From positions 434,001-498,000 of the forward strand of contig NZ_PIQS01000001.1 of NCBI RefSeq assembly GCF_003048405.1: 64,000 nucleotides of DNA, in the 5' to 3' direction. Positions within the stretch are counted from its first letter, which is position 1, and the number at the start of each line of letters is the position of its first letter. This stretch comes from Campylobacter concisus. GTDB taxonomy: Bacteria; Campylobacterota; Campylobacteria; Campylobacterales; Campylobacteraceae. Below are positions 36,184 to 44,589 of the stretch, piece by piece. Under the pieces are notes generated by a model. The model was given only the letters and a program-made list of their open reading frames with translations. It was not told the origin of the DNA and ran no database searches. The position numbers and the translations under genes were made by a program.

Positions 36184-37289
36184 TTTAGCCCCTCATTTAT
36201 GTCACTACTTGCTACTCTCCATGAAGGTATGAGCACAAACGCCAAAAATGGTATCACACCAAAAACAAAGATCAAAAAGAGCTTATCAAACTCTAAAATA
36301 GGCGTAAAATTTGTAAAATTTAAAAGCTCGTCACCTAAAAATATCCCTTTTAAAAGTGGAGCGTTTAATACAAAAACAAAGAGATAAGCCAGCATAACAC
36401 CGAGTAAAAAAGCACTAACGCTCACGATGAAATTTTGTATAAATTTTAAAAATATAATATCTTTTATACAAAAACCAATGCTTCTTAAAATAGCTATTTC
36501 GCGCTTTTTACTACCATAGGCAAGTGAAATTTGGTTTTTAAGCAAGACAAAGAATATGAGCATAACACTAACGTAAATGCTCATAAAAATTCCACCCTTA
36601 TAATAGTAAAGGTGCCTAACTTTAGCCACCTCATCTTCTATACTAAGAGCGAAAGAATTTGGGTATAAATTCTCTATCTTTAAAGCTACTTCACTGATTT
36701 CATCGGTGTTTGGCACCTCAACATAGAGCTTTGTATACTCTTCATCTTTTAAATTTAAGATAGCCCTTAGCGTATTTGGATGCAAAAATATAGCGTTATT
36801 TGAGATTAAACCACTTTGTGCCGGCATGGTCTTTAATATCTTTACTGGTATCATGCGCTCTTCAGTTAGAAAATTAAAGCTCTCATCGTAGTAAAGCTCA
36901 TTCATCGCTGCCTTGACACCTTCTCCGACGATCATCTCATCTTCTTTTAAGCTATCATCTTCATATAGATGAAACCAAACACGCTTTTGAACAAAGTAGT
37001 ACTCTCCATCAACCACGCCCCTAACGTCAGCCACGCCATCAATCTTCGAGATATCGTAGATATAGCCAGGATGCATTAGATCATTTTTGCCAGCACGAAA
37101 TGCGCTCACTACGATACTTGATCTATCTTTTACTAAATTTATAAGATCATGTTGGATCGATCCAGAGATGAAAAGCACCGAGCTTAGCACAAAAATAATG
37201 AGTGCAAAGAGGCAGAAGCTAAAAAGGTGATCCTTCCTATCTTTAAAAAGCAGAACCACAGCATAGTTTATAAAATTTTTACCTATCAT
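36180..37289 (-). CDS. FtsX-family ABC permease, mcc operon
   Basis: The 369-residue product has the MacB/LolC layout: one N-terminal helix (about 18-42), a large periplasmic domain (about 43-235), then three helices near the C-terminus with the FtsX block EIAILRSIGFCIKDIIFLKF, read in two parts. Such permeases work mechanically on periplasmic or membrane substrates rather than forming a pore. I chose ATG 37289, with AAAAGG 8 bases upstream, over an upstream frame with no site. It overlaps the small exported protein gene by 11 bases. Confidence 0.85.
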   Translation of the reverse strand: MIGKNFINYAVVLLFKDRKDHLFSFCLFALIIFVLSSVLFISGSIQHDLINLVKDRSSIVVSAFRAGKNDLMHPGYIYDISKIDGVADVRGVVDGEYYFVQKRVWFHLYEDDSLKEDEMIVGEGVKAAMNELYYDESFNFLTEERMIPVKILKTMPAQSGLISNNAIFLHPNTLRAILNLKDEEYTKLYVEVPNTDEISEVALKIENLYPNSFALSIEDEVAKVRHLYYYKGGIFMSIYVSVMLIFFVLLKNQISLAYGSKKREIAILRSIGFCIKDIIFLKFIQNFIVSVSAFLLGVMLAYLFVFVLNAPLLKGIFLGDELLNFTNFTPILEFDKLFLIFVFGVIPFLAFVLIPSWRVASSDINEGLK

Positions 37290-37464
37290 AGACAAAGCCT
37301 TTTTGCCCCTTTTGGTTAAAACTAAAAGCAGCATTTGCTCTTGTTATCTTAGAAATTTCTCTTAGCTCATTTTGCTTTGCTTTATGATCAAAGCTAAGAT
37401 AGTGTGCCGCTAAAAGTGTATAAGAAAGTCCAAAAAATAACGCCAAAAAAACTAGAAATTTCAC
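37279..37464 (-). CDS. Small membrane-anchored protein, 61 aa, mcc operon
   Basis: The product is one N-terminal hydrophobic segment (residues 2-20, ending LLAAHYLS) followed by a basic 40-residue tail that would lie in the periplasm. I do not recognise the family. It starts one base after the stop of the double NosL gene and overlaps the permease gene, so it is firmly inside the operon. A role as an accessory to the transporter is inference. Confidence 0.65.
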   Translation of the reverse strand: MKFLVFLALFFGLSYTLLAAHYLSFDHKAKQNELREISKITRANAAFSFNQKGQKGFVYDR

Positions 37465-37465
37465 A

Positions 37466-38587
37466 CTATTTACCGATAAAATTCTTTATCTCGTCAAATC
37501 TTATGACACCTTTGCCAGCATGATCTTTTAAAAAGCTCTCTGCCTTTGCTTCATCTTTAAATGGAATAAACTCATCGCCCATTGGTCCATAAACGTTTGA
37601 GCCGTGAACATAAAACGCATCTTTTGCATCAAGCTTTTCTAACGTATAATAATCGCTCACATAAGCATCTTTCATTTTGCCATCCGCAAAATAAAATTGT
37701 GCCATATCTTTTACGCCATCAAAATAATAATCCTTGCCATCTGCTTTGATGAGTGTCGCCCATGGAGAATTTTTGACGAGCATACCGCATACCGCACATC
37801 TTGCGCCCTTTGGCACGACTATCCTCTCAGGTTTTTTTATTTCTTGTTTAGCTTTTGAAGCTTGGTTGCTAGTACCTAAATTTGCTGGAGCATCCCATAG
37901 ATACAAAGCGGCAGCTTGTAGGTGCTTGTCGTATTCAGGAGCTTTGTTAGCCTCTTTTGAGTCACACACTTGTTTAAGATGAGCTTTTAGCTCAGAGATA
38001 GCCTTAAAGCTTTTTGGATCTGTTTTTTTGCAGTTTGCTTCATAAAATTCTTTACCATGCGCATAAACGCCGTCTTCGCGTTTAGCTTTTATCATTTTAT
38101 TATCGCCTTCAAAATCCTGTCCAGCGATCTCGTAAGCTTTAGCAAAGTTCATTATTTCGCCGCCATTTTCTGCTTGAAATTCTTTTGCGTCAGCCTCAGT
38201 TGAAAAGGCGTATTTGCTATTTCTAGTCATTGTGCCTTTAACACTACTACCAACGACATAAAAAGCTTTATTTACATCGATCAAATTTAGATTTTTAGTA
38301 TCAACAACCTGCGCGTCACTTGGGATCTTGCCTTTTGTTAGCTCGTATAAGCAGTGAAGTGATGCTACTTGCTTGCCGTTATATACGTGATTAGTCTTAT
38401 AAAATTTAACCAAATTCATTCCACAAACGGCGCAGTACTCCTTGCCCTCGCCGCTTCCTACTAGTGTAGCCTTGCTAGGATCCACGCTTTGAAACATCGG
38501 TTTCATTTTGACAGTTTGCTCATTTGCCGAGGCACCAAAAATCAAGGTAGCTAACAGTGCTGAACCCAAGATAGAACGTAAAATCAT
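37466..38587 (-). CDS. mccL: Double NosL-domain copper-binding protein
   Basis: The 373-residue product has a signal peptide (residues 1-21) and two NosL-like domains, each opened by a CxVCGM motif (Cys52/Cys55/Met57 and Cys264/Cys267/Met269), which in NosL binds Cu(I). Between them (about 175-235) the sequence looks like a cytochrome c domain that has lost its heme site: HGKEFYEANCKKTD where CxxCH would be expected. No nosZ is nearby. MccA has a copper active site, so this is probably its copper chaperone. The symbol follows my memory of the NosL-like gene in Wolinella and is tentative. ATG 38587 follows AAAGGAGA. Confidence 0.8.
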   Translation of the reverse strand: MILRSILGSALLATLIFGASANEQTVKMKPMFQSVDPSKATLVGSGEGKEYCAVCGMNLVKFYKTNHVYNGKQVASLHCLYELTKGKIPSDAQVVDTKNLNLIDVNKAFYVVGSSVKGTMTRNSKYAFSTEADAKEFQAENGGEIMNFAKAYEIAGQDFEGDNKMIKAKREDGVYAHGKEFYEANCKKTDPKSFKAISELKAHLKQVCDSKEANKAPEYDKHLQAAALYLWDAPANLGTSNQASKAKQEIKKPERIVVPKGARCAVCGMLVKNSPWATLIKADGKDYYFDGVKDMAQFYFADGKMKDAYVSDYYTLEKLDAKDAFYVHGSNVYGPMGDEFIPFKDEAKAESFLKDHAGKGVIRFDEIKNFIGK

Positions 38588-38664
38588 ATTATCTCCTTTA
38601 GTATTTTGTCTCATTTTTATATTACATAAGCCTTAAATGCCACTGGCTTGGCTCCGTCAAAGCA

Positions 38665-39489
38665 TCAATGCTTTCCTAAAATTTCTAAATTCTCGCACGC
38701 TTCTTTTAAGCCATTTTTGCAGCTTCTAGTAAAAATTTCACGTGCTTTCTCCACGTCCTCTTTCACACCTTTGCCCTCAGCTAGCATGATAGCGTAGTTA
38801 TTGCAGCCCTTTTCATATCCATATATACACGCTTGCTCATAAAGTTTTGTGGCTTTTGTGAGGTTTTGATCAACGCCTTGTGCATAAACATATAAAAAGC
38901 CAAGATTATCACACCCTATGCCAGCTTCGTTTGCGCAAGCCATTTCGTAGTTTACTTTGGCTTTTGCATAGTCTTTCTCGACACCTTCACCCTGCGCGTA
39001 TAGATAGCCAAGGTTACTACATCCTATGCCATCCCCTGCCTTGCAAGCCTTTTCGTAAAGCTCTTTTGCCTTTTTAAGATCCTTTGTCACGCCGGTGCCA
39101 TTTGCATAAAGCAAGCCAAGTTCCGTGCAACCCTCATTATCCTTACAAGCCTTTTCATAAAATTTAACTGCTTTTGTTAGGTCTTTCTCCACACCTTTGC
39201 CTTTTTCATAGACGTAGCCAAGGTTGCTGCAAGCCATAGAGAAATTTTGATCACAAGCTTTTTCATAAAGCATAGCCGCCTTTGCTTCATCCTTTTTGAC
39301 GTTGCCATCACCTCTGCTGTAAAGCACAGCTAGATTATAGCAGCCTGATGCCTTTTTCTCTTTGTCGCAAGCATCTTCATAAATTTGTGCTAGCTTGTTG
39401 TGATCGTCTTTTGCGCTTAAAGCCTCTTTGATATAGCCAGCATTTAATAGCCCCAAACAAGCAAACAATAAAACCAAACTCTTTTTCAT
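38665..39489 (-). CDS. Secreted Sel1-repeat protein within the mcc operon
   Basis: The 274-residue product has a signal peptide (about 1-17, ending LLNAG) and about six Sel1-like repeats with paired cysteines (for example GIGCSNLGYLYAQGEGVEKD), the same type as the protein at 33.0-34.0 kb. A strong AGGAGAT site favours the second of two adjacent ATGs (39489); 39492 is possible. It begins 9 bases from the stop of ccsA1, so it is co-transcribed with the sulfite-respiration genes. A scaffold role in the periplasm is plausible but unproven. Confidence 0.82.
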   Translation of the reverse strand: MKKSLVLLFACLGLLNAGYIKEALSAKDDHNKLAQIYEDACDKEKKASGCYNLAVLYSRGDGNVKKDEAKAAMLYEKACDQNFSMACSNLGYVYEKGKGVEKDLTKAVKFYEKACKDNEGCTELGLLYANGTGVTKDLKKAKELYEKACKAGDGIGCSNLGYLYAQGEGVEKDYAKAKVNYEMACANEAGIGCDNLGFLYVYAQGVDQNLTKATKLYEQACIYGYEKGCNNYAIMLAEGKGVKEDVEKAREIFTRSCKNGLKEACENLEILGKH

Positions 39490-39497
39490 CATATCTC

Positions 39498-42113
39498 CTA
39501 AATCTCTTTTATATCCTTACCTCTATAAGCAAAGGCGATTAGCAAAGCCAAGAGCATTAAAAGTAAATAAAGCAAATTTGAAACGCTAAATCCATCGCCA
39601 TTTGCGTATGAGTGAAGTCCGCTTAGATAGAAATTTACACCAAAATAGGTAAAAATAACTGAACCAAAAGAGAGCACACTAGCTACTAAAAAAGTAAAAA
39701 TATTTTTTAATCTTGGGATAAATCTTAAATGAAGTGCAATAGCATAAATAATTATCGTAATGTACGACCAGCTCTCTTTGCTGTCCCAGCCCCAGTATCT
39801 ACCCCAGCTCTCATTCGCCCAGACGCCGCCAAGGAAATTTCCAATAGTTAGCAAGCTAAGTCCTATGATGAGGCTTAGCTCATCAGTTGCAGCGAGGTAT
39901 CTTATCTGCTCACTAAGCTTTTGCTCGTTTTTTTGGTTTTTTATAGCCATTAAAAGAAGCCCAAGAAGCCCGAGCACAAAGCTAAAGCCCAAAAAGCCGT
40001 AGCTTGCTGTGATGACACTTACATGCACGCTAAGCCAAAATGACTTTAAAACTGGGACTAGATTTGTTATTTGTGGATTTATAAAATTTAGATGAGCTAC
40101 AAGCAAGCTCACACTTGCAAAAAGTGAAGCAGCTCCAAGAGCAAAGCTTTGATGTTTAAAAAATAAAACTCCAGCTAGTACGCTTGCAAGCGAGATATAC
40201 ACTAAGCTCTCATAAGCATCACTCCAAGGTGCATGCCCTGAGATATAAGCACGAAGAGCTAAATTTAGCAAATGCACCACAAAGCCAAAATAAAATGCAA
40301 GGCTAAGTGCTTTTTCAAATCTAAATTTCTTTCCAGAAAATAGCCTATAAAAGCCAAGAGCAAGCGAAACTAGCCCAAGGATCATGTAAAAATATATAAG
40401 AAATTTAAAAATTTCCATTTGATTATAAAGCACTTCAAGCTCCACCTTTGCCTCGCTTGGTGCAAGAGAGCCTAGAGTGCTTCTTTGATAGCTTGAAATT
40501 TTCTCCAAGCTCTTATCAGCTCCCTCACACTCGCCACTTTTTACGCAAAGGCTTAAATTTTCTATATAAGCGCCTAAAACACTTTTAAACTCGCTTGAAA
40601 TTTCGCTTGAGCCAAAGGCTTCATTTACGCCTAGCCAAGTTAATTTATCACCATTTTTAGCTGGGATAAATTTTAAAATTTCTCCCTTTAATGCAAGATA
40701 TAAGACATTTAATCTCTCGTCAAATTTGATAACATCGTTGTCAAATTTATCTCTTTTTGAGGCGGATTTTTCATTTGCAGCTTCTACAAATTTAGCCAGC
40801 TTATACTCGCCATTTTCATTAAAAATGTCGTTAAAACTAGCAAATTTCTCATTAACTCCCAAAAGCTCGCCCACACGCTCACTTGTGATCTTTACTATCC
40901 TTTTATCCATCCACTCTTTTGGCAAGATGGCAAAAGAGAGCATTAGCTCCTCGCTACTAAGCCCAAATAGCGTAGTTTTGGTTGAAATTTTACTTATCAC
41001 AGCTCTAGAGTAAGAGCCAGCTGGAGCGATTCTGCTATCAGCCTGAGTCAAAATTTTGGCAAATTTGCTTGCATGAGCATCTAAATTTTTATTATTTTCA
41101 TTAGCAAAATTTGGAGTAGCATTTAAAAGCAAGATAGCCAAAAATGCAATTTGCGAACATTTTATAAAATTTAGTAGCCTAAAAAAACGGCTCTTTTTGC
41201 TAAATAAATTTGTCATAAAGCCAAGGCAAAGCAAAAAATATCCTATGTAAGTTGGGATTTTGCCAGGATCACGGCTGATCTCAAAAGCGCTTCCAAGCTC
41301 ATCAGGATCGTATGAAGACTGAAAAATTTTATAGCCATCAATCGTTAGTGGATTATTTAGCGAGATGTCGTACTTGCCGCCAGCGATACTTACTTTACTT
41401 GTATAAGATGATGGAGTATTTAGCCCTGCATATCGCTCCAAAATGAACTCATCAAGTTTTAATGAAAATGGTAAATTTAAAGCCTTTGAGCTAAAGTAAA
41501 ATTTCACCTCTTGCCCACCAAAACTTAGTACACTAGGCTCTAGCTCATATCCGGCTCCGCCTTTTAGCTTAACGCTCTTTTTTTCGCCGTTAAAGCTTAT
41601 TTCTAAACTAAGCGTAGCAGGAGCGTTTTTCTCATCTTTTTTATATCCAAGCAAGTTAATTATAAATTCTTTGCCGTCTATAAATTTTTTAAACTCAAAG
41701 TCGTTTTTACCAAACAAGCTTAATTTTAATGGATAACTAAAATTTTCTCCAAGCATTTCGACTATAAGATAAGGCTTTACGCTTTGCATGGTGTTGCCGC
41801 TCTCGCCAACTCTTAGATGTAGCACGCCCTCTTCGCCAAAATACCTTGTAAGCGCAGCCCCGATGAAGATAACGATAAAAGCAAGATGTATCAAAAATGC
41901 GCCAAATTTTTTATACATCTTGGTTTTTACGATACTAATGGCTAAACAAATGGCACAAGCAAACATAACACACTCGTACCAAAGCGCTTCGTAAACAAGC
42001 ACTCTGGCCGTTTGTGTGTCATAAAAATTTTCTAAAAAGGTCGCAAGTCCTGCACCAAAAGCAAGAATAAATAATAATATCAAAGACAAGCGGTAGATAT
42101 TTAAAATTCTCAT
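39498..42113 (-). CDS. ccsA1: Fused cytochrome c synthetase CcsBA, MccA-dedicated heme lyase
   Basis: System II cytochrome c synthetases move heme across the membrane and attach it to cysteines. The 871-residue product fuses a ResB/CcsB part (residues about 1-330, four helices and a periplasmic domain) to a CcsA part. The CcsA part has the tryptophan-rich WGWDSKESW heme-handling motif at 774-782 and a P-His near 834. It is shorter than the general CcsBA of the genus. In Wolinella a paralogue, CcsA1, lies in the mcc cluster and attaches the heme of the CX15CH site; position and partner genes here support that role. Confidence 0.9.
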   Translation of the reverse strand: MRILNIYRLSLILLFILAFGAGLATFLENFYDTQTARVLVYEALWYECVMFACAICLAISIVKTKMYKKFGAFLIHLAFIVIFIGAALTRYFGEEGVLHLRVGESGNTMQSVKPYLIVEMLGENFSYPLKLSLFGKNDFEFKKFIDGKEFIINLLGYKKDEKNAPATLSLEISFNGEKKSVKLKGGAGYELEPSVLSFGGQEVKFYFSSKALNLPFSLKLDEFILERYAGLNTPSSYTSKVSIAGGKYDISLNNPLTIDGYKIFQSSYDPDELGSAFEISRDPGKIPTYIGYFLLCLGFMTNLFSKKSRFFRLLNFIKCSQIAFLAILLLNATPNFANENNKNLDAHASKFAKILTQADSRIAPAGSYSRAVISKISTKTTLFGLSSEELMLSFAILPKEWMDKRIVKITSERVGELLGVNEKFASFNDIFNENGEYKLAKFVEAANEKSASKRDKFDNDVIKFDERLNVLYLALKGEILKFIPAKNGDKLTWLGVNEAFGSSEISSEFKSVLGAYIENLSLCVKSGECEGADKSLEKISSYQRSTLGSLAPSEAKVELEVLYNQMEIFKFLIYFYMILGLVSLALGFYRLFSGKKFRFEKALSLAFYFGFVVHLLNLALRAYISGHAPWSDAYESLVYISLASVLAGVLFFKHQSFALGAASLFASVSLLVAHLNFINPQITNLVPVLKSFWLSVHVSVITASYGFLGFSFVLGLLGLLLMAIKNQKNEQKLSEQIRYLAATDELSLIIGLSLLTIGNFLGGVWANESWGRYWGWDSKESWSYITIIIYAIALHLRFIPRLKNIFTFLVASVLSFGSVIFTYFGVNFYLSGLHSYANGDGFSVSNLLYLLLMLLALLIAFAYRGKDIKEI

Positions 42114-42127
42114 CGCTCGCCTCTACT

Positions 42128-43093
42128 TTAAATGCTATAAGTTTGTCCCGCATAAAGTATAAACACCCTAAGCAGTAAAACACCAATAACAGCCGCTAAT
42201 GAACTGATATAAAAGCTAAATTTTAGGCTAGCTACTTTTTTGCCAAATGCAAAATTTAAAACAAAAGGCACAATAAAGCCAACTAGCACAACACCAAGCC
42301 AAAAGAAATTTGCCCAAATACCGCTATAAAAAGCAACAGCTGCATTTTGCTGATAACTTGAACCAAGTAAAAGCGATACAAAAAGCATTAAAATGAGTAA
42401 AATTTCAGCTCCCAAAACGCTAAATTCTACGCTATGAAGCGAATGAAGGTCGCTTGAATGTGGATCTTCTTTAAATAAAGCTGCTGCGACCAAGCTACTA
42501 CCACTTATGCCAGCACTTAGTCCTGAAGCTATAAATAAAGCTGGAAGCACAGCTGTGTTTAAGAGTGGAAATCTAATCAAAACTGAGATCAAAAATCCAG
42601 TATAAGCACAAATTATTACAGCAAAAATAAGACAAATACGACTTAAAAATGGATAAAGCGGTATTAAAATTTTCATTATTAGCGCAAAAAGAGTGCTAAA
42701 GGATTTTAAACTTTTGGCTAAGAAATTTGAAATTTCATCATTAAATGCATAAAGGCACATCAAAAAGCTAAGCGGTATAAATACACAAAGTCCAGCAACA
42801 CCGATAGACATAACTGATGTGAAATTATAATTAATCAAAATTTTCCAAAACAAAAGTGGCTTTTCAAGATCAGCTATCAAACAAACCATACCAAGCATGA
42901 TGCTAACAAATGCTAAAAGCGAAGCAGCCTTGAAAAATGGACTAAAGTTCTCTTGCTTTTTATAGTGTTTTAAAAGTATGGCAGCGATTAGCGCACCACC
43001 ACTCATACCAGCTAGCAAAAGATAAACAGCGATCGGCCAGCCCCACTCTACTCCATGCGAAAATGTTGCAGTAAAATTTAATGCACCATCCAT
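42128..43093 (-). CDS. mccD: NrfD-family membrane quinol dehydrogenase subunit
   Basis: The 321-residue product is an integral membrane protein with about eight helices of the NrfD/PsrC type. NrfD proteins oxidise menaquinol and pass electrons to a periplasmic iron-sulfur partner. Here that partner is the MccC-like protein encoded immediately upstream (1-base gap), and MccA is the terminal acceptor. The N-terminal WGWPIAVYLLLAGMSGGAL segment is typical of the family. The Wolinella mcc operon has the same order. Confidence 0.9.
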   Translation of the reverse strand: MDGALNFTATFSHGVEWGWPIAVYLLLAGMSGGALIAAILLKHYKKQENFSPFFKAASLLAFVSIMLGMVCLIADLEKPLLFWKILINYNFTSVMSIGVAGLCVFIPLSFLMCLYAFNDEISNFLAKSLKSFSTLFALIMKILIPLYPFLSRICLIFAVIICAYTGFLISVLIRFPLLNTAVLPALFIASGLSAGISGSSLVAAALFKEDPHSSDLHSLHSVEFSVLGAEILLILMLFVSLLLGSSYQQNAAVAFYSGIWANFFWLGVVLVGFIVPFVLNFAFGKKVASLKFSFYISSLAAVIGVLLLRVFILYAGQTYSI

Positions 43094-43094
43094 C

Positions 43095-43766
43095 TTACAC
43101 CCCCATTTTTACTTTAGGAATATATCTAAGGCTTGGTTTTGTGCCAAGCTCTGCTCTTAGCCTTATGCTATCTTTTACGGCTAGTAGCTTACTGATGTGC
43201 GAATTTTCATCGTTAAGATCACCAAAGACGATCGCCTCATATCTACAAGCTTCTACGCAAGCTGGTTCTTTTTCGTCCTTTAAATTTGTATCTACGCAAA
43301 AGTTACAGCTTTGAGCTGAGTGCGTAACCTTATCGATATATCTCACATCATACGGACAGGCTACGATGCAATATTTACAGGCGATACAATCATCTATGTT
43401 TGTAGTTTGTATGCCAGTTTTTTCGTCTTTATGACAAGCCTTGGTCGGACAAACAGCTACACAAGGCGCATCGACGCACTGCTGACAAGATACCCTTACA
43501 AATCTTTTATCGAGTAAATTTTTAGGATTAGTCTTATCTTCTATAAAAAGTCTCATCTGCCCTTTTGGGACTAAATTTACCTTTCTGCAAGCTATCTCGC
43601 AGTCTGTACAGCCAACACATTTATTTTGGTCAAATATCATACCAAAATGTGGTTTTTTTACACTTTCTTCACTCTTAAAAGCAAAACCACTACTTGCCGC
43701 ACCAGCACCAGCAGCCACAACTACCATGCTTTTTAAAAAGGCTCTTCTATTTTTTTGATTTTGCAT
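43095..43766 (-). CDS. mccC: Four-cluster ferredoxin-like subunit, periplasmic
   Basis: The 223-residue product has a twin-arginine signal (NRRAFLKSMVVVAAG, residues 6-20). Cysteine motifs for four [4Fe-4S] clusters follow, as in NrfC/PsrB: CVGCTDCEIAC, CQQCVDAPCVAVCP, CIACKYCIVACPYD and CNFC with CVEACRYEA. It should carry electrons from the NrfD-type subunit to MccA on the periplasmic side. I chose ATG 43766 because GGAG lies 6 bases before it; a start at 43778 lacks a site. Neighbours on both sides are mcc genes. Confidence 0.9.
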   Translation of the reverse strand: MQNQKNRRAFLKSMVVVAAGAGAASSGFAFKSEESVKKPHFGMIFDQNKCVGCTDCEIACRKVNLVPKGQMRLFIEDKTNPKNLLDKRFVRVSCQQCVDAPCVAVCPTKACHKDEKTGIQTTNIDDCIACKYCIVACPYDVRYIDKVTHSAQSCNFCVDTNLKDEKEPACVEACRYEAIVFGDLNDENSHISKLLAVKDSIRLRAELGTKPSLRYIPKVKMGV

Positions 43767-43786
43767 TTTTAACTCCATTTTTTATC

Positions 43787-44545
43787 TTAATGAGGCTTTT
43801 TGATGCCCTCATTTAGTTCTTTTTCGTGAATTTTCTTTGCAGCCTCGGCTAACTCACCTGGCTTTAAGACCTTAACAAGCTCTATCTCAAAAACGATAGT
43901 CTCGCCTCCAGGTATGCCCTCCATGCCGCTATCGCCGTACGCAAGTTCTGGCGGGATAACAAATTTAAACTTATCGCCCTCTTTCATGAGCATTAAGCCC
44001 TCTTCAAGACCTGGGATCAAATTTAGCATAGAAAGATGAGCTGGAGCCTCTTTTGTCTCATCAAAGACCTTACCATCGATAAAGCTAGCTTTGTAGTTTG
44101 CTATGATGATACTCTCTTGTTTTGGAGTCGCTCCCTTTTTGCTTGATTTTAAAATTTCATATTGCAATTTTGATTTTGTCGTTTTTACATTTTTATTTTT
44201 TGCATTTTTATCCATAAAAGCCTTGCCTTGCTTTAAATTCTCTTTAAGTATGGCGGCTTCTTTTTCTTTTACTATCTTGTCTAAATTTTCAGCTCTTTTG
44301 TTTAGTAGCTTTGCTATCTCATCATCGCTTAGTTTTAGCTCTCCTTTTAGTGCATCACTAAAACCTTTGATAACGGCCTCAGCATCGTAGCTAATGCCTA
44401 TTTGTTTTTGTTCAAGTAACCCTTTTAAAACATATCCACCACTTGTTGCTCCCATAGCATAAGACTCATTTGAATCTACATTTGCAAGCAAACCAGAAGC
44501 ACTTAAGCTAAGAAGTAGCGTAAATTTTAAAACCTTATTTTTCAT
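43787..44545 (-). CDS. mccB: FKBP-type peptidyl-prolyl isomerase
   Basis: The 252-residue exported protein has a signal peptide (about residues 1-21), an FkpA/Mip-like helical dimerisation part (about 25-125), and a C-terminal FKBP domain (about 140-235) with FDETKEAPAHLSML, LAYGDSGMEGIPGG and FEIELVKV. It catalyses prolyl isomerisation or acts as a chaperone in the periplasm. Its position right after mccA matches MccB of Wolinella, thought to help fold the octaheme enzyme. Confidence 0.9.
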   Translation of the reverse strand: MKNKVLKFTLLLSLSASGLLANVDSNESYAMGATSGGYVLKGLLEQKQIGISYDAEAVIKGFSDALKGELKLSDDEIAKLLNKRAENLDKIVKEKEAAILKENLKQGKAFMDKNAKNKNVKTTKSKLQYEILKSSKKGATPKQESIIIANYKASFIDGKVFDETKEAPAHLSMLNLIPGLEEGLMLMKEGDKFKFVIPPELAYGDSGMEGIPGGETIVFEIELVKVLKPGELAEAAKKIHEKELNEGIKKPH

Positions 44546-44589
44546 ATCAAACCCTTAAGATTAAAGGGGCTAAAACTAGCCCCTAAATG

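Noticed and set aside
34059..38587. Remains of a nitrous oxide reductase (nos) cluster, because of the NosL domains and ABC transporter
   Set aside because: No nosZ, nosD or nosR-like sequence is present, and the genes follow mccA, which needs copper. Assignment to sulfite-reductase maturation fits better.
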